Shown here in pieces: positions 14,348-23,789 of a DNA stretch of 32,313 nt (the first letter of the stretch is position 1; each line of letters starts with the position of its first letter). The notes under the pieces were generated by a model. It was not told where the DNA came from. It saw only the letters and a program-made list of their open reading frames with translations, and did not search any database. Location of the stretch: contig WTAL01000128.1 in the NCBI GenBank assembly GCA_013139635.1, forward strand, positions 1-32,313, written 5' to 3'. This DNA is from Paracoccaceae bacterium (GTDB lineage: Bacteria; Pseudomonadota; Alphaproteobacteria; Rhodobacterales; Rhodobacteraceae). A program made the translations under genes and the position numbers.

Positions 14348-15493
14348 TTATAGCGGTTCGAAAAAACCGTCAGGCAAAAGCCGCGTCATGAAAATTGTGT
14401 CGATGCCTTGGTTATCGCCCTCACCATAACTGATGGTTAAGCCACCCAAATCTAGGTCGGTCAGGCCTTTCAGCGCCGCAAGATAGCTTTCGCGGGTTGG
14501 GTCTTGTCCGGCGTTCTGCAAGGCTTCAATTGCCACGCGGCCCACGATGTAGCCCTCAAGCGATACAAAATCATAGCTCGCATACTCCTCATAGCTATTC
14601 ATCGCTTGCTGATACTCGGCAACAATTTTGATGGTGTCATCCCAAGGGAAAGGCACAACTTGCGATATCAAAACCCCGGCACCTTCGGGCCAAAGCTCAT
14701 CAGCCAAGGCTTGCGATCCCACAAAAGAGATGGTCACAAATTCAGGGGTAAAGCTGAATGTGCGAGCCAGCTTGATAAACTCGCCAATGGGCTGGTAAGC
14801 CCCGACCATAACCACGGCCTGTGGGTTCACTTCCATCATCGCCACCAGCGCGTCTTTTACGTCGGTGGTGTTGCGGGTGTAAGTGCCGCTGGCTGAAAGC
14901 TCCATGCCGCGGCGCGTCAGGGCGGCTTCAACACCGCTCAAGCCAACGCGGCCAAAGCCATCGTCTTGATAAAGAATGGCAATATTGGTGAGTCCATCGA
15001 CATCAACCAATTGCTTGATCCATTCTTCGGTTTCAGCGTCGTAAGTGCCGCGCACATTGTAAACATTGGCGTTTTCAGTATTTCGCAAAAACCCCGCCCC
15101 GGTAAAGGGGCCCAGAAGCGGGATTTCGGCTTCGGTGGCAAGGGGCTGCAAAACTAGGTTGGTCGGGGTGCCCACGGTGCCGATAATCGCGAAAAATGCG
15201 TCTTCTTCAATAATCTTATTGATTTGTGCTATCGAGCGATCAGGCTCATAGCCGTCATCACGGCTATCTAATGTAAGCTGGCGGCCATTAATGCCACCCG
15301 CCGCATTGATTTCCTGAAACGCGGCAAGCAGGCCTTTTTGCATTCCGAGCCCAAGCTGGGCCGCGGGGCCGTCAAGCGCCGCAATTTGGCTAAAGGCAAT
15401 GGCATCGGGGGTTACGCCGACCTCTTGCGCAGATAATGGCAGGGCGAGCGCTGCCATAGATGCGGCTATGCGTGGAAGGGTGAATATTTTCAT
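14348..15493 (-). CDS. Periplasmic amino-acid-type ABC substrate-binding protein (Peripla_BP_6), orphan
   Basis: 381 aa with an N-terminal Sec signal (MKIFTLPRIAASMAALALPLSAQ). GVTPDAIAFSQIAALDGPAA, EINAAGGINGRQLTLDSRDD, YEPDRSI and IGTVGTPTNLVLQPL match the LivK-like type I periplasmic binding fold. A good ribosome binding site (GAGGACG) precedes the ATG. No LivHMGF-type permease or ATPase genes are adjacent, so transport is not supported; a sensory role beside the kinase is possible. Its ligand cannot be told. It stops just before the shared terminator. The 72-bp gap upstream suggests it may be co-transcribed with the PstS-OmpA gene. Confidence 0.85.
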   Translation of the reverse strand: MKIFTLPRIAASMAALALPLSAQEVGVTPDAIAFSQIAALDGPAAQLGLGMQKGLLAAFQEINAAGGINGRQLTLDSRDDGYEPDRSIAQINKIIEEDAFFAIIGTVGTPTNLVLQPLATEAEIPLLGPFTGAGFLRNTENANVYNVRGTYDAETEEWIKQLVDVDGLTNIAILYQDDGFGRVGLSGVEAALTRRGMELSASGTYTRNTTDVKDALVAMMEVNPQAVVMVGAYQPIGEFIKLARTFSFTPEFVTISFVGSQALADELWPEGAGVLISQVVPFPWDDTIKIVAEYQQAMNSYEEYASYDFVSLEGYIVGRVAIEALQNAGQDPTRESYLAALKGLTDLDLGGLTISYGEGDNQGIDTIFMTRLLPDGFFEPL

Positions 15494-15565
15494 TTTTTTT
15501 CGTCCTCACTCAAGTGGAATTTCGGGGCAATACAGAAAAACGGGTGGGTTCACCACGCCTTTCCG

Positions 15566-17152
15566 CTATTGCCGGCGAATCCAGATTTCCACACGGCGGT
15601 TTGTGCGTTTGCCTTCCAATGTAGCATTACAGGCCACGGGTGCCAACTCGCCAAAGCCTTTTGCCCCGATGGAAACCCCATAAGGATTGGTGATCTTGCC
15701 AGCCGCGAATTGTGCCGCAGAATCGGCCACCTGATTTGCGCGGTTGAGGGAAAGAGAGCTATTGGCATCAAAGCTACCGTCGGCATCCGAGAACCCAACA
15801 AAGAGCAGCTCGACAGGATAATCCAATGTATTTAGATACTGGAACATGCGGTCAAGGTCACTAAAGCCTTTGGCATCAAGTGAGGATGAACCCGAGCCAA
15901 ACCGGATGGTTGTTGTTAGCCGGTCATAAGATAGTAAATCAACCACCAACTCCCGCATAAGGGGAAGCTCATCTGGGTTGCTTGTGGCATCAATTACGCT
16001 AAATGCACGCCCGCCTTGATAAGGGCGCTGATCTTGCTCAACCGAAAGGTTAAAGAACCCCGCGCTTGAGATCAAAGCATCGGCGGCGTTGGAAGAGGCA
16101 AAATCAAGGAACCCGGCCAAAGTATCCGTCATGTTATCCGCGCGGTTATAAAGGTATAGCCGCCGCTGAATGGGGTATTCCTCGGCCTTGGTGTTAAATG
16201 AATTCGGGCTAACCGAAATGCCGCATTGGTCAATAATATCCAGCGATTTGGTGCCGCCAGCAAAGGCAACGCCTGAAATGCCAATCGCGGTGGGCTGGGT
16301 CATAACCGATTGCGCGATTTGTTCATCGCTATCCAAAACGATCACAGAGCCAGCTTGCCGGTTCCCCGACGTTGCAAAAATGCTCTGCTGGAAAGCGCCG
16401 CCTGTGCCCGAGCTTTGGTCCCGCCCATAAACAATAATGGGGACATTTCGCCCGCCGAGCTCAGACCAATTGTTTATAGTGCCGCTATAGATCCCGTCCA
16501 ATTGCTCAATCGAAAGGGCCTGCACCGGGTTGCTCGGGTGCACCATAATAATCACGGGGTCCACCGCAACCACACGTTCTTGCGAGGCGTCAATTAGGTT
16601 ACCACCGCGAGATTGGGTCACGCGGCGAGCTTCAGCTGGCAAAACGCGGCGTGTAGAGAGGCCGATCTGCACATCGGGCTGTGTTAACGCCCGGAAAGCA
16701 TTTGCGGAATCACTCAAATTTATCGTCACGCTGGCCAACGTTTCACCGCGCCCGCCATCGGCAACGATGTCTTGGGAAATGGTGTCGGGGCTTGTGCCAG
16801 CAACTGTGTTGAGCTTTGCTTCAATTGAAGCGGAATACCCTTCAAGCAGGGCTGGCATCAACAAGCTCCCGATAGAGCTGGCACCTGCAACAACAATGCT
16901 GCCGCCGACATCAAACACAGGGCATGTATCACCCTCGCAGGTTACGTCTGCCGCATTAATAGAAAGCTCGCCAATGGTCGTGCTAATGCGAAAGAAACCG
17001 TCTTCATATGAAAGAAGATCTCCGGTGATCATGAGGGCACCGTCTTCTGAAGTTAGGGTCACCGGTTCAGCCAAAACCGGAGCGGCCAAGCTAAGGCCGG
17101 ACACTAAGAATGTGGTGGTGAAAAGGGCTTTAGTAATTGCTGTTAGGCGCAT
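15566..17152 (-). CDS. PstS-like substrate-binding domain fused to OmpA peptidoglycan-binding domain
   Basis: 528 aa with a signal peptide (cleaved near VLAEPV). The middle (about residues 130-390) is a phosphate-type binding domain: VDPVIIMVHPSNPV, LDGIYSGTINNWSELGG and VYGRDQSSGTGGAF. The C-terminal about 115 residues are OmpA-like (VGFSDADGSFDANSSLSLNR, GAKGFGELAPVACN, TNRRVEIWI) and would bind peptidoglycan. It should be a periplasmic wall-anchored binding protein. No pst transporter genes are near. The ligand may be phosphate or another oxyanion. The 242-bp gap upstream holds its promoter and two 10-bp AAATTTGGCT repeats (near 17280 and 17358). Confidence 0.85.
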   Translation of the reverse strand: MRLTAITKALFTTTFLVSGLSLAAPVLAEPVTLTSEDGALMITGDLLSYEDGFFRISTTIGELSINAADVTCEGDTCPVFDVGGSIVVAGASSIGSLLMPALLEGYSASIEAKLNTVAGTSPDTISQDIVADGGRGETLASVTINLSDSANAFRALTQPDVQIGLSTRRVLPAEARRVTQSRGGNLIDASQERVVAVDPVIIMVHPSNPVQALSIEQLDGIYSGTINNWSELGGRNVPIIVYGRDQSSGTGGAFQQSIFATSGNRQAGSVIVLDSDEQIAQSVMTQPTAIGISGVAFAGGTKSLDIIDQCGISVSPNSFNTKAEEYPIQRRLYLYNRADNMTDTLAGFLDFASSNAADALISSAGFFNLSVEQDQRPYQGGRAFSVIDATSNPDELPLMRELVVDLLSYDRLTTTIRFGSGSSSLDAKGFSDLDRMFQYLNTLDYPVELLFVGFSDADGSFDANSSLSLNRANQVADSAAQFAAGKITNPYGVSIGAKGFGELAPVACNATLEGKRTNRRVEIWIRRQ

Positions 17153-17394
17153 TATACACTCCGTCGCATTATATTAAGACACAAAAACGAATCACTTCGA
17201 TGGTTAACAGTCTACATTAAGGACTCGAGCTAACAACTAGAAATTAAAGAATAATCGCCATATGGTGGTAGTAATTGGAAAATTTGGCTACAAATTTGCG
17301 ATCGAACAACTTTAGGGTGTGCGGATTCGCAATTTGTGCAAGAAAATAGCATTGGCAAATTTGGCTGGTTTCAGAAATCCGATGATTTTTGCGA

Positions 17395-19374
17395 TTAAGG
17401 CCCAGTGGTTTCCAGAAAAATACTAAAGGTGGTGCCTTGCCCTTCGCGGCTTTCAACCTGAATATGCCCACCGGCCCGGTCGATTAGTTTTTGTGTAATC
17501 GAAAGCCCCAGCCCGGTGCCTTCTGCTTTTTTGGTGGTGAAAAACGGATCAAAAATATGCTCGATAACATCCGGAGGCATACCAACACCGCTATCTGAGA
17601 TACTGATCTGCACACCGGATGTTTCGTCACGGGTGCTGATCTCTAGCGTCCCGCCATTTGGCATGGCCTGAATGGCATTTACGATCAGGTTGATGAGCAC
17701 TTGCTGCAATTCTGTCCGGTTTATCGCTACATCTTTGGTGCAGGCCAAATCTTGTTTCAGATTGATTTTAACTTTGCCGAGCAAGTGCTGCACCAAGGGT
17801 AGCGTGTCCTCAATAACCTCATCAGGGGAATGGGTGCCAGCCGTGCCGGCAAATTCCTCCGGGCGGGCAAATTGCAGCAGTTTGTTTACCAGCGTGTTGA
17901 TGCGATGAACTTGCTCAAACACCAGCGAAAATTCGGTTTTCAGCGGGCTGGCCGCAGGCCCAAGCGTTTCGTGAATCACATCGACATTGCCCTGGATAAC
18001 CGCAACGGGGTTATTGATTTCATGCGCCACGCCAGCGGTAATTTCCCCTATGGCGGCCAGTTTCTCTGAAACCACCAATTGCTTTGTTGTCGCTTCCAGC
18101 CGCTGGTTGGCTGCGCTCAATTCTTGAGTGCGCGCCTCAACCCTGTTTTCCAGCTCGTCGGCCCATTCCCGCAAGCTTTGGTCGCGCTCTTGCACTTGTG
18201 CCAAAACTGAATCCAAATGCATAGACACCAGCGAAACCTCGTTTTGGGTATCCGTAAGGCCGGTGCGCGCAGAAAGATCTCCGGCTTCGACCTTAGAAAT
18301 GGTCTCGACCATGTTTTCCAGCGGCTTAAACACCCCGCGCGCCAGCCGTAAAAACAGCGGCACAGAAAAGGCGAGCAAAAACAGAAATCCGCCAGATATC
18401 AGCCACAAGGTTTGCGCTTTGGCGGCACGGTAGGGGCTGTCCAGAAAGCCAACATAAAGCATGCCAACCCGGTTGCCAAAGCTGTCTATCAACGGCTCAT
18501 AGGCCGAAATATACCAGTCATTCACCACAAATGCGCGGTCGAGCCATGTGCGGCCCTCGTCCAACACAGCCGCGCGCACCTCAACCGAAACCCGCGTGCC
18601 AAGGGCACGGACGTTTTCAAACAGACGCACATTGGTTGAGACCCGCACGTCTTCCAAAAACAGTGTGGTGGTGCCACGGCTGCCCTCGGTCAGGCTGGCT
18701 TCGGGGTAAACCAAAGCGTTAATCGTGTCGATGAAATCAAGATTGCCGTTCAGCAATACGCCCGCCACCAGCGTGCCTTCGCCCGCAGAGACGGCCGCAG
18801 CGGTATGCACGATCATGCCACGGTTTTCGCGGTCTCGCGTGGTGGGCAAGGCAGCTTTGGTCGGCACCAGCAGTAAAGCTGCCCGCGCTGCAAAGTCTGG
18901 CGAAATCTCGGCTAAATCTTCGGCACTAAAAATGTCAATTTCGCTGCCACCTTCCCCCGCGCGTGCGCGTTGCACCACGGGCCAACGCTCCGGCTGGGCA
19001 GGGGCGGCACCACCGCTAGTGGGCGATATTATACCTTCAGGGCTTATATAATAAATAAAGTCAAAACCGTAATCTTGCCGCTGGCGCTCTAATAGCGCAG
19101 GCAACTGCCCCGCTTCAGACGCTTGCAAAAAAGCCGCAGACGCCCCGAGCGCCTGTACTTTTTCAAAGGCGCGCGCCTTTAGTCCTGTCAAATATTCATG
19201 CGCAATGGTCAGCTCGCCGTTGACCTTGGCAATGAGCAAATTATCAAAGCGGGTTGACCAGTTATAGATCACCACGCCGCCAAAAAGCGGCATAATTATG
19301 AGCATCGGTAGTAGGGCGATCATCAAGAGCCGCGTGCGGACAGATCTTGTCCAAGGGATGCGAGCCTTACGCAT
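17395..19374 (-). CDS. Membrane sensor histidine kinase with periplasmic Cache-type domain
   Basis: 659 aa from ATG 19374, chosen because a TM segment (LLMIALLPMLIIMPLFGGVV) then follows the basic N-terminus and it overlaps the regulator gene by 8 bp; the frame is open to 19467. Domain order: TM1, about 300-residue periplasmic Cache-like sensor (ends VNDWYISAYEPLIDSFGNRVGMLYVGF), TM2 (WLISGGFLFLLAFSVPLFLRLA), HAMP, coiled coil, then the DctB/NtrB-type kinase. Kinase motifs are the H-box VAHEINNPVAVIQGN, N-box NLIVNAIQAMPNGG, G1 DSGVGMPPDVIEHIFDPFFTTK and G2 GTGLGLSI. It is the partner of the adjacent regulator. Likely input is a small periplasmic molecule, perhaps formate or an oxyanion, by gene context only. 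Confidence 0.9.
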   Translation of the reverse strand: MRKARIPWTRSVRTRLLMIALLPMLIIMPLFGGVVIYNWSTRFDNLLIAKVNGELTIAHEYLTGLKARAFEKVQALGASAAFLQASEAGQLPALLERQRQDYGFDFIYYISPEGIISPTSGGAAPAQPERWPVVQRARAGEGGSEIDIFSAEDLAEISPDFAARAALLLVPTKAALPTTRDRENRGMIVHTAAAVSAGEGTLVAGVLLNGNLDFIDTINALVYPEASLTEGSRGTTTLFLEDVRVSTNVRLFENVRALGTRVSVEVRAAVLDEGRTWLDRAFVVNDWYISAYEPLIDSFGNRVGMLYVGFLDSPYRAAKAQTLWLISGGFLFLLAFSVPLFLRLARGVFKPLENMVETISKVEAGDLSARTGLTDTQNEVSLVSMHLDSVLAQVQERDQSLREWADELENRVEARTQELSAANQRLEATTKQLVVSEKLAAIGEITAGVAHEINNPVAVIQGNVDVIHETLGPAASPLKTEFSLVFEQVHRINTLVNKLLQFARPEEFAGTAGTHSPDEVIEDTLPLVQHLLGKVKINLKQDLACTKDVAINRTELQQVLINLIVNAIQAMPNGGTLEISTRDETSGVQISISDSGVGMPPDVIEHIFDPFFTTKKAEGTGLGLSITQKLIDRAGGHIQVESREGQGTTFSIFLETTGP

Positions 19375-20734
19375 CCCACATCGCACATTTGCGATCAATG
19401 GTTTTGCGCGAAACCCCGAGGCGCCGGGCAGCCTCGGCCCGATTGCCGTTGCAATCCGCCAATACATTCAAAATATGCCTGCGCTCAACCGCCGCCAATG
19501 AATCCACAGCCAGTTCGTCGTCCTCTTCCGCGTCACTAAATTCGGGTGGAAACTCCCCCACGATCAGCGACCGCTCGATAAGGTTACGCAATTCCCGCAC
19601 ATTGCCCGGCCAGTCATAGCTGGAAAGCTTCAGCAACACGCTCTCAGTGAGCGGCAATGGTTTAACGCCAAGCTCGTGCGAAATGCGCTGCATAAACATG
19701 TTGCTCAGCTCCAACAGGTCACCTTTGCGCTTAATCAGGCGCGGCATCTGGATGTTGATCACGTTGATTCTATGATAAAGATCAGCACGAAAACGGCCCT
19801 CAGCAATGGCCTTTTCAAGGTTGGCATTTGTGGCAAACATAAAGCGCAGGTTTAAAGACACCTCGCGCACGGATCCAATCGGCCGAACCCGCATTTCCTC
19901 GATCACGCGTAATAGCATACCCTGCACTTTAAGCGGCAGTTCGACGATCTCGTCGAGAAACAGGGTGCCACCTCGGGCATGAAACAGCAGGCCGTCTTGC
20001 TGGCTGTCGCCTTCCACAGGGTCATGCCGGATATAGCCAAACAGCTCGTTGGCAATGTTTTCCGGTGAAATCGCGGCGCAATTAACTGGCACAAAGGGCG
20101 TGTCGGCGCGGTCTGACATGCTGTGAAGCGTGCGCGCCACCACCTCTTTGCCAGTGCCGCTGGCGCCGGTAAACAGCACTGAAGTTGGCAGCGGGGCCAC
20201 GCGCTCTAGCGTGTCACGGATAGACGTAATTTCGTCTGACCGCCCCAGAAGCCGTCCATGGGCGCAGAGCTTTTCCGAGGCCAGTTCATATTTCAGCAGG
20301 TAGTTTTCCCGCCTTAGCTCCCGCCGATCAAAGCAGCGCGCCACCGCGTTCAGGATTTGATTCGAGCGAAACGGCTTAAGCACAAAATCAGCTACGCCCG
20401 CGCGCAGGGCGGTGATGGCGGTTTCCAGGTCGGCAAAGGCGGTTATCAAAATCGCATCTGCAAAAAAGCCGTGCTTGCGTTGCTCCTTCAGCCAATCCAG
20501 TCCCGATTTTTTTGGCATGACATTATCAAGGATCACCACGTCAAAGTGGTTTTGGTCGAGCAACTTTGAGGCTTCATCGGTATTGCTGGCGCATTCTACC
20601 CGCTGGCAGCGCGGACCAAGGATTTTCATTAAAAAATTCCGCATACCAATTTCGTCGTCCACAATCAGCACAGAGGACAGCGCCAATCCGGCACCGAATT
20701 CATCGACAGATATAATGGGGGCGTCTTTGTTCAT
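19367..20734 (-). CDS. NtrC-family response regulator lacking the GAFTGA motif
   Basis: 455 aa. Receiver (residues about 20-130) has acidic pocket D26/D27, phospho-acceptor D70, T98 and K120. The AAA+ domain has Walker A GASGTGKE (190-197) and Walker B GGTLFLDEI. The C-terminus has a Fis-type HTH (NRAEAARRLGVSRKTIDRK). Between ELFG (230-233) and the Walker B strand, where sigma-54 activators have GAFTGA, the sequence is YIRHDPVEGDSQQDGL, so contact with sigma-54 is unlikely. Rhodobacter capsulatus NtrC also lacks GAFTGA and acts with sigma-70, a known precedent. It overlaps the kinase gene and lies 63 bp after the Fe-S protein gene, so it is probably part of the FDH transcript and controls this locus. 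Confidence 0.9.
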   Translation of the reverse strand: MNKDAPIISVDEFGAGLALSSVLIVDDEIGMRNFLMKILGPRCQRVECASNTDEASKLLDQNHFDVVILDNVMPKKSGLDWLKEQRKHGFFADAILITAFADLETAITALRAGVADFVLKPFRSNQILNAVARCFDRRELRRENYLLKYELASEKLCAHGRLLGRSDEITSIRDTLERVAPLPTSVLFTGASGTGKEVVARTLHSMSDRADTPFVPVNCAAISPENIANELFGYIRHDPVEGDSQQDGLLFHARGGTLFLDEIVELPLKVQGMLLRVIEEMRVRPIGSVREVSLNLRFMFATNANLEKAIAEGRFRADLYHRINVINIQMPRLIKRKGDLLELSNMFMQRISHELGVKPLPLTESVLLKLSSYDWPGNVRELRNLIERSLIVGEFPPEFSDAEEDDELAVDSLAAVERRHILNVLADCNGNRAEAARRLGVSRKTIDRKCAMWDA

Positions 20735-20797
20735 AGCGTTACCGTTCGGCTGGCAGGGGCGGGTTCGGGGTTATTGTGCGCAATGCACGCCCCAAAC

Positions 20798-22078
20798 TCA
20801 ACCTTGTTTTTCGTCCGGCTCCGCTAGGGTTTCCGCCACAAGTTCGGCAAGGCCCAGCACTTCGAGGTCCATCTCGTAGGCATCCAGCCCGTCCTCAAAC
20901 ACCGAGCGGCAGTTGGCGCAGGGCACCACTACGGCCTCTAGTCCGTCCACCCCATTGAGCTGGTCAACCTTAAGCGAAAACGCCTCGGTGCGCAGCTCTT
21001 CGGCGCGCTCGTTGGCCGAAACACCACCGCCACCACCGCAGCAAAAATTGGCTTTTCCAGCATATTTCATCTCGGTGAAATTGGAACAGGAGTCATCCAG
21101 CAAGCGGCGCGGCTCTTTCAGCAGCCCGCCACGGCGGACGATCTGGCAAGGGTCGTGCAGGGTCATCTTACGGGCATCTTTTTTGCCCGCCGGCAGCTTG
21201 CCCTCGCGGCGCAACTGGTCGATCACCTCAATAATATGCACCACCTCAAACTTATATTGCCGCCCCATTAAATTAGGCCCCGCAAAGCGGATAGCCCCGT
21301 AAGCGTGGCCACATTCAGGGCTGATAACCGCCTTAACGCCCAGCGCCTCGGCTGACTCGACCACGCGGGTTACGATCTCTTTCGCCAAAGAGGCCGAGCC
21401 GATTTGCACGCCCACATTGGTGGCCTCGTAAGCCACTGACGAAATCGTCCAGCTTACGCCCGCGCGGTCAAATAGCTTGGCATAGGCACCCAGCACCTCG
21501 GGGTAACCCATGATCTCAGACGAGGAAAACGTGCACATATAGTCTGCGCCTTGTTTATCTACCTCGATCTTGAGGCCGGTCGCTTTTTCCTGATGTTTGA
21601 TCTGGGCCGACAGGGCCTTGATGGTCACCCCCATCGGCGAGGTGGTTTTTTTCACAAACTCCACCGAGCGCTCAAGCCCTTCAGGGGCCAGCCCCGCAGC
21701 CTCATACCCCGCCCGCATTTTGCTAATGGTGCCAGCAATATCAATGCCCATCGGGCAGACCAGCGTGCAGCGCGCGCACATATTGCAGCTATCATACACC
21801 AGCGGGCCCCACTCGATCAGCTCCTCCTCCGTCACCGGCTTAGGCGCAAGGCCAAGCATTTTTTTCAGGCTCGAAAACGGGGCCTTCTCGCGCTTATAAG
21901 CCCGCTCCATTGGGCGCAGCTTATAGGTGGGTGTGTATTTCGGGTCTCCGGTTGCGAGGTGAAACTGGCAGGCCTCGGCGCAGATGCCGCAATGCACGCA
22001 GGCCTCAAAAAACGAGGCGGCCTCGGAGTCGGTTTTCTCAAGGAACTTCTCGACAGCGATTTCGGCTTTGCTGGTCAT
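20798..22078 (-). CDS. HdrD/DsrK-like iron-sulfur protein with CCG domain
   Basis: 426 aa. Two [4Fe-4S] motifs: C27-x2-C30-x2-C33-x3-C37 and C98-x2-C101-x2-C104-x3-C108. The C-terminal CCG domain is complete (C311, CC346-347, C387-x2-C390), as in the heterodisulfide reductase catalytic subunit, where it holds a noncubane [4Fe-4S] cluster. A first CCG repeat is degenerate (C182 and C256 remain, the CC pair is AYE). It is paired by a 4-bp overlap with a NarI-like cytochrome b, the arrangement of HdrDE, DsrMK and related membrane modules. It is cytoplasmic, probably membrane-attached through its partner. It may move electrons between the quinone pool or cytochrome b and a thiol/disulfide or ferredoxin acceptor. 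Confidence 0.85.
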   Translation of the reverse strand: MTSKAEIAVEKFLEKTDSEAASFFEACVHCGICAEACQFHLATGDPKYTPTYKLRPMERAYKREKAPFSSLKKMLGLAPKPVTEEELIEWGPLVYDSCNMCARCTLVCPMGIDIAGTISKMRAGYEAAGLAPEGLERSVEFVKKTTSPMGVTIKALSAQIKHQEKATGLKIEVDKQGADYMCTFSSSEIMGYPEVLGAYAKLFDRAGVSWTISSVAYEATNVGVQIGSASLAKEIVTRVVESAEALGVKAVISPECGHAYGAIRFAGPNLMGRQYKFEVVHIIEVIDQLRREGKLPAGKKDARKMTLHDPCQIVRRGGLLKEPRRLLDDSCSNFTEMKYAGKANFCCGGGGGVSANERAEELRTEAFSLKVDQLNGVDGLEAVVVPCANCRSVFEDGLDAYEMDLEVLGLAELVAETLAEPDEKQG

Positions 22079-22719
22079 AGGTCTATCCCCTTACGGCCAT
22101 AGGTCGCGCCAGATTGGCCGCGCGACAGGAAGAATGTGAAGCCATGCATGAGGCGACTAAACGGGAAATATATTAGCCAGATATCCACCAGCAGCATGTG
22201 GGTGGCGCGCAGGCTGTCATGCGCTTGCTCTAGGGCAAAGCAGCCCGAGAGCATTACCAGAAAGGTGAGCCAACTGCCGATATGGTCGTCTTTATCTGAT
22301 ATCAGCCGCATAACGGGGTCTGAAATGCGGCGCACCCACAGCATGATCAGGCCGGAAAAGGCGATGGCCGAGGTGAGCAGGAAGGCCCAGCGGGGCAGGG
22401 CGGGCCATGAAAAGCCTAATATGCGCTCGTTCAGGAAATCAATATGGTAGACGCCAAAAAACACCAGCACAAATAGGCCAAGGTGGAAGCCGTAGCCGCC
22501 GACGAGATGCACCATGGTGCGCTTGGCAAATATGCCGCGCGGGATGAAGTGGCGCAGGTTGCCTTTAATAAACCCCACCGCCGCCGAGCCCTTGGGCGGG
22601 GAAATGTCTTTAGTGCGGCCAATACGAATGATGCCGATGAGCCGCCAAAGGGCGGCGAGCACAAACACTGCGGCTGCAAAGGTAAAGAGCGGGCCTTCAA
22701 CAAAGTTTAGAAAACTCAT
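22075..22719 (-). CDS. NarI/HdrE-like membrane cytochrome b
   Basis: 214 aa with about five transmembrane segments: FTFAAAVFVLAALWRLIGI, the stretch after HLVGGYGFHLGLF, AFLLTSAIAFSGLIMLWV, SWLTFLVMLSGCFAL and LLVDIWLIYFPFSRL. Candidate heme-b histidines sit at helix ends (MVHLVGGYGFHLG and RATHMLLVDIW ... SRLMHG), as in NarI. It overlaps the gamma-like cytochrome upstream and the HdrD-like gene downstream, both ATGA. It should link the quinone pool to the HdrD-like protein. Confidence 0.82.
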   Translation of the reverse strand: MSFLNFVEGPLFTFAAAVFVLAALWRLIGIIRIGRTKDISPPKGSAAVGFIKGNLRHFIPRGIFAKRTMVHLVGGYGFHLGLFVLVFFGVYHIDFLNERILGFSWPALPRWAFLLTSAIAFSGLIMLWVRRISDPVMRLISDKDDHIGSWLTFLVMLSGCFALEQAHDSLRATHMLLVDIWLIYFPFSRLMHGFTFFLSRGQSGATYGRKGIDL

Positions 22720-23759
22720 GGCGCGTCCTCCGTGGTTTCGGGCGCAGTGGCGGATTTTCCCGTCACTTCTTCATACCACAGGTCATGGTGCTCTTTGGCC
22801 CAGTTTTCATCCACCTCGCCTTTAAGCATCGAGTCAATCGAGCCTTCCATGCCGATGGTGCCTACATAGATATGGCCAATGGCCACGGCAATTAGCCCTA
22901 CGGCGCCGAGCGCGTGCAATATGGTGGAAAGTTGAAGCCAGCGCACATCATCCACCAAGGTTGGGAAGAGCATGATAATGCCCGTAACGCTGATAAGGAT
23001 GCCGCCAAGGATCACCATCCAAAACCAGCTTTTCTCACCAAAGTTAAACTGGCGGGAGCTTACATGGCCACCAAAGAAACCACCCAGCTTGAAGATCCAT
23101 TTCAGATCTACCCACTGGAAGAAGTTGCCTCGCACAAATTTGATAAACAGCCAGATGAGCGCAAAGACAAACACGGGGCCAAACAGATTATGCCCCTGCA
23201 TCGCGGCACTCGCGAGCACCGAGTTGAACTCCAGCCCGAGATAGGGCGCGATCACCACGCGGCCTAGTAGAATTATCAGGCCCGTAAGGCCCAGAATTAT
23301 AAACACACCGGCCATAAACCAGTGCGCCACGCGAGCCGAAAGCGTAAAGCGCGGGATGGTTTTGCCCGAGCGCCCACCCGTGATTTTCATCGGGCCGCGA
23401 ATGAGGTAAAACACCGCCAACAGGCCGATCACGATCACGGGCAACCAGCCAAGATATTTGCGAATAAGTTTTTCACGGACCACCCGCCATTGCTGGCCGG
23501 TGGTCGTCATCACTTGCCCCTCGGGCGCGGCGGCGAATAGCTCGCGCGGGTTGCCACCGCGAAAGTTATCCCAAATTTCGGTGTCAGAAATATCACCCAA
23601 GGCGTTAGACGGGCCGTCCTCGATGCCATCATCGAGGTTAACCGCATTGCCGGGGGGGCGCACGCTTTGCGCAGCTATCGGGGCAGCAAAAGCTGCGAGC
23701 ATCAGCATAAGCACGCTGAGCCTTAGAAAATTTCGGAGTATATGGAATTGGTTTTGCAC
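22716..23759 (-). CDS. Formate dehydrogenase gamma subunit (cytochrome b556), N-terminally extended
   Basis: 347 aa, about 130 longer than E. coli FdnI. It begins with a signal-like segment (LRLSVLMLMLAAFAAPIAAQ) and a periplasmic stretch with NFRGGNPRELFAA. Four or more membrane helices follow, including WLPVIVIGLLAVFYLIRG, VAHWFMAGVFIILGLTGLI, NLFGPVFVFALIWLFIKFV and GAVGLIAVAIGHIYVG. Histidines in SARVAHWF, MQGHNLF, STILHAL and AIGHIYVGT are candidate heme ligands. It anchors FdhAB to the outer face of the membrane and passes electrons to quinone. A 73-bp gap with a hairpin separates it from fdhB. Confidence 0.9.
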   Translation of the reverse strand: MQNQFHILRNFLRLSVLMLMLAAFAAPIAAQSVRPPGNAVNLDDGIEDGPSNALGDISDTEIWDNFRGGNPRELFAAAPEGQVMTTTGQQWRVVREKLIRKYLGWLPVIVIGLLAVFYLIRGPMKITGGRSGKTIPRFTLSARVAHWFMAGVFIILGLTGLIILLGRVVIAPYLGLEFNSVLASAAMQGHNLFGPVFVFALIWLFIKFVRGNFFQWVDLKWIFKLGGFFGGHVSSRQFNFGEKSWFWMVILGGILISVTGIIMLFPTLVDDVRWLQLSTILHALGAVGLIAVAIGHIYVGTIGMEGSIDSMLKGEVDENWAKEHHDLWYEEVTGKSATAPETTEDAP

Positions 23760-23789
23760 AGCCGTGACCTCTCAAACAAGCCGTTAGAA

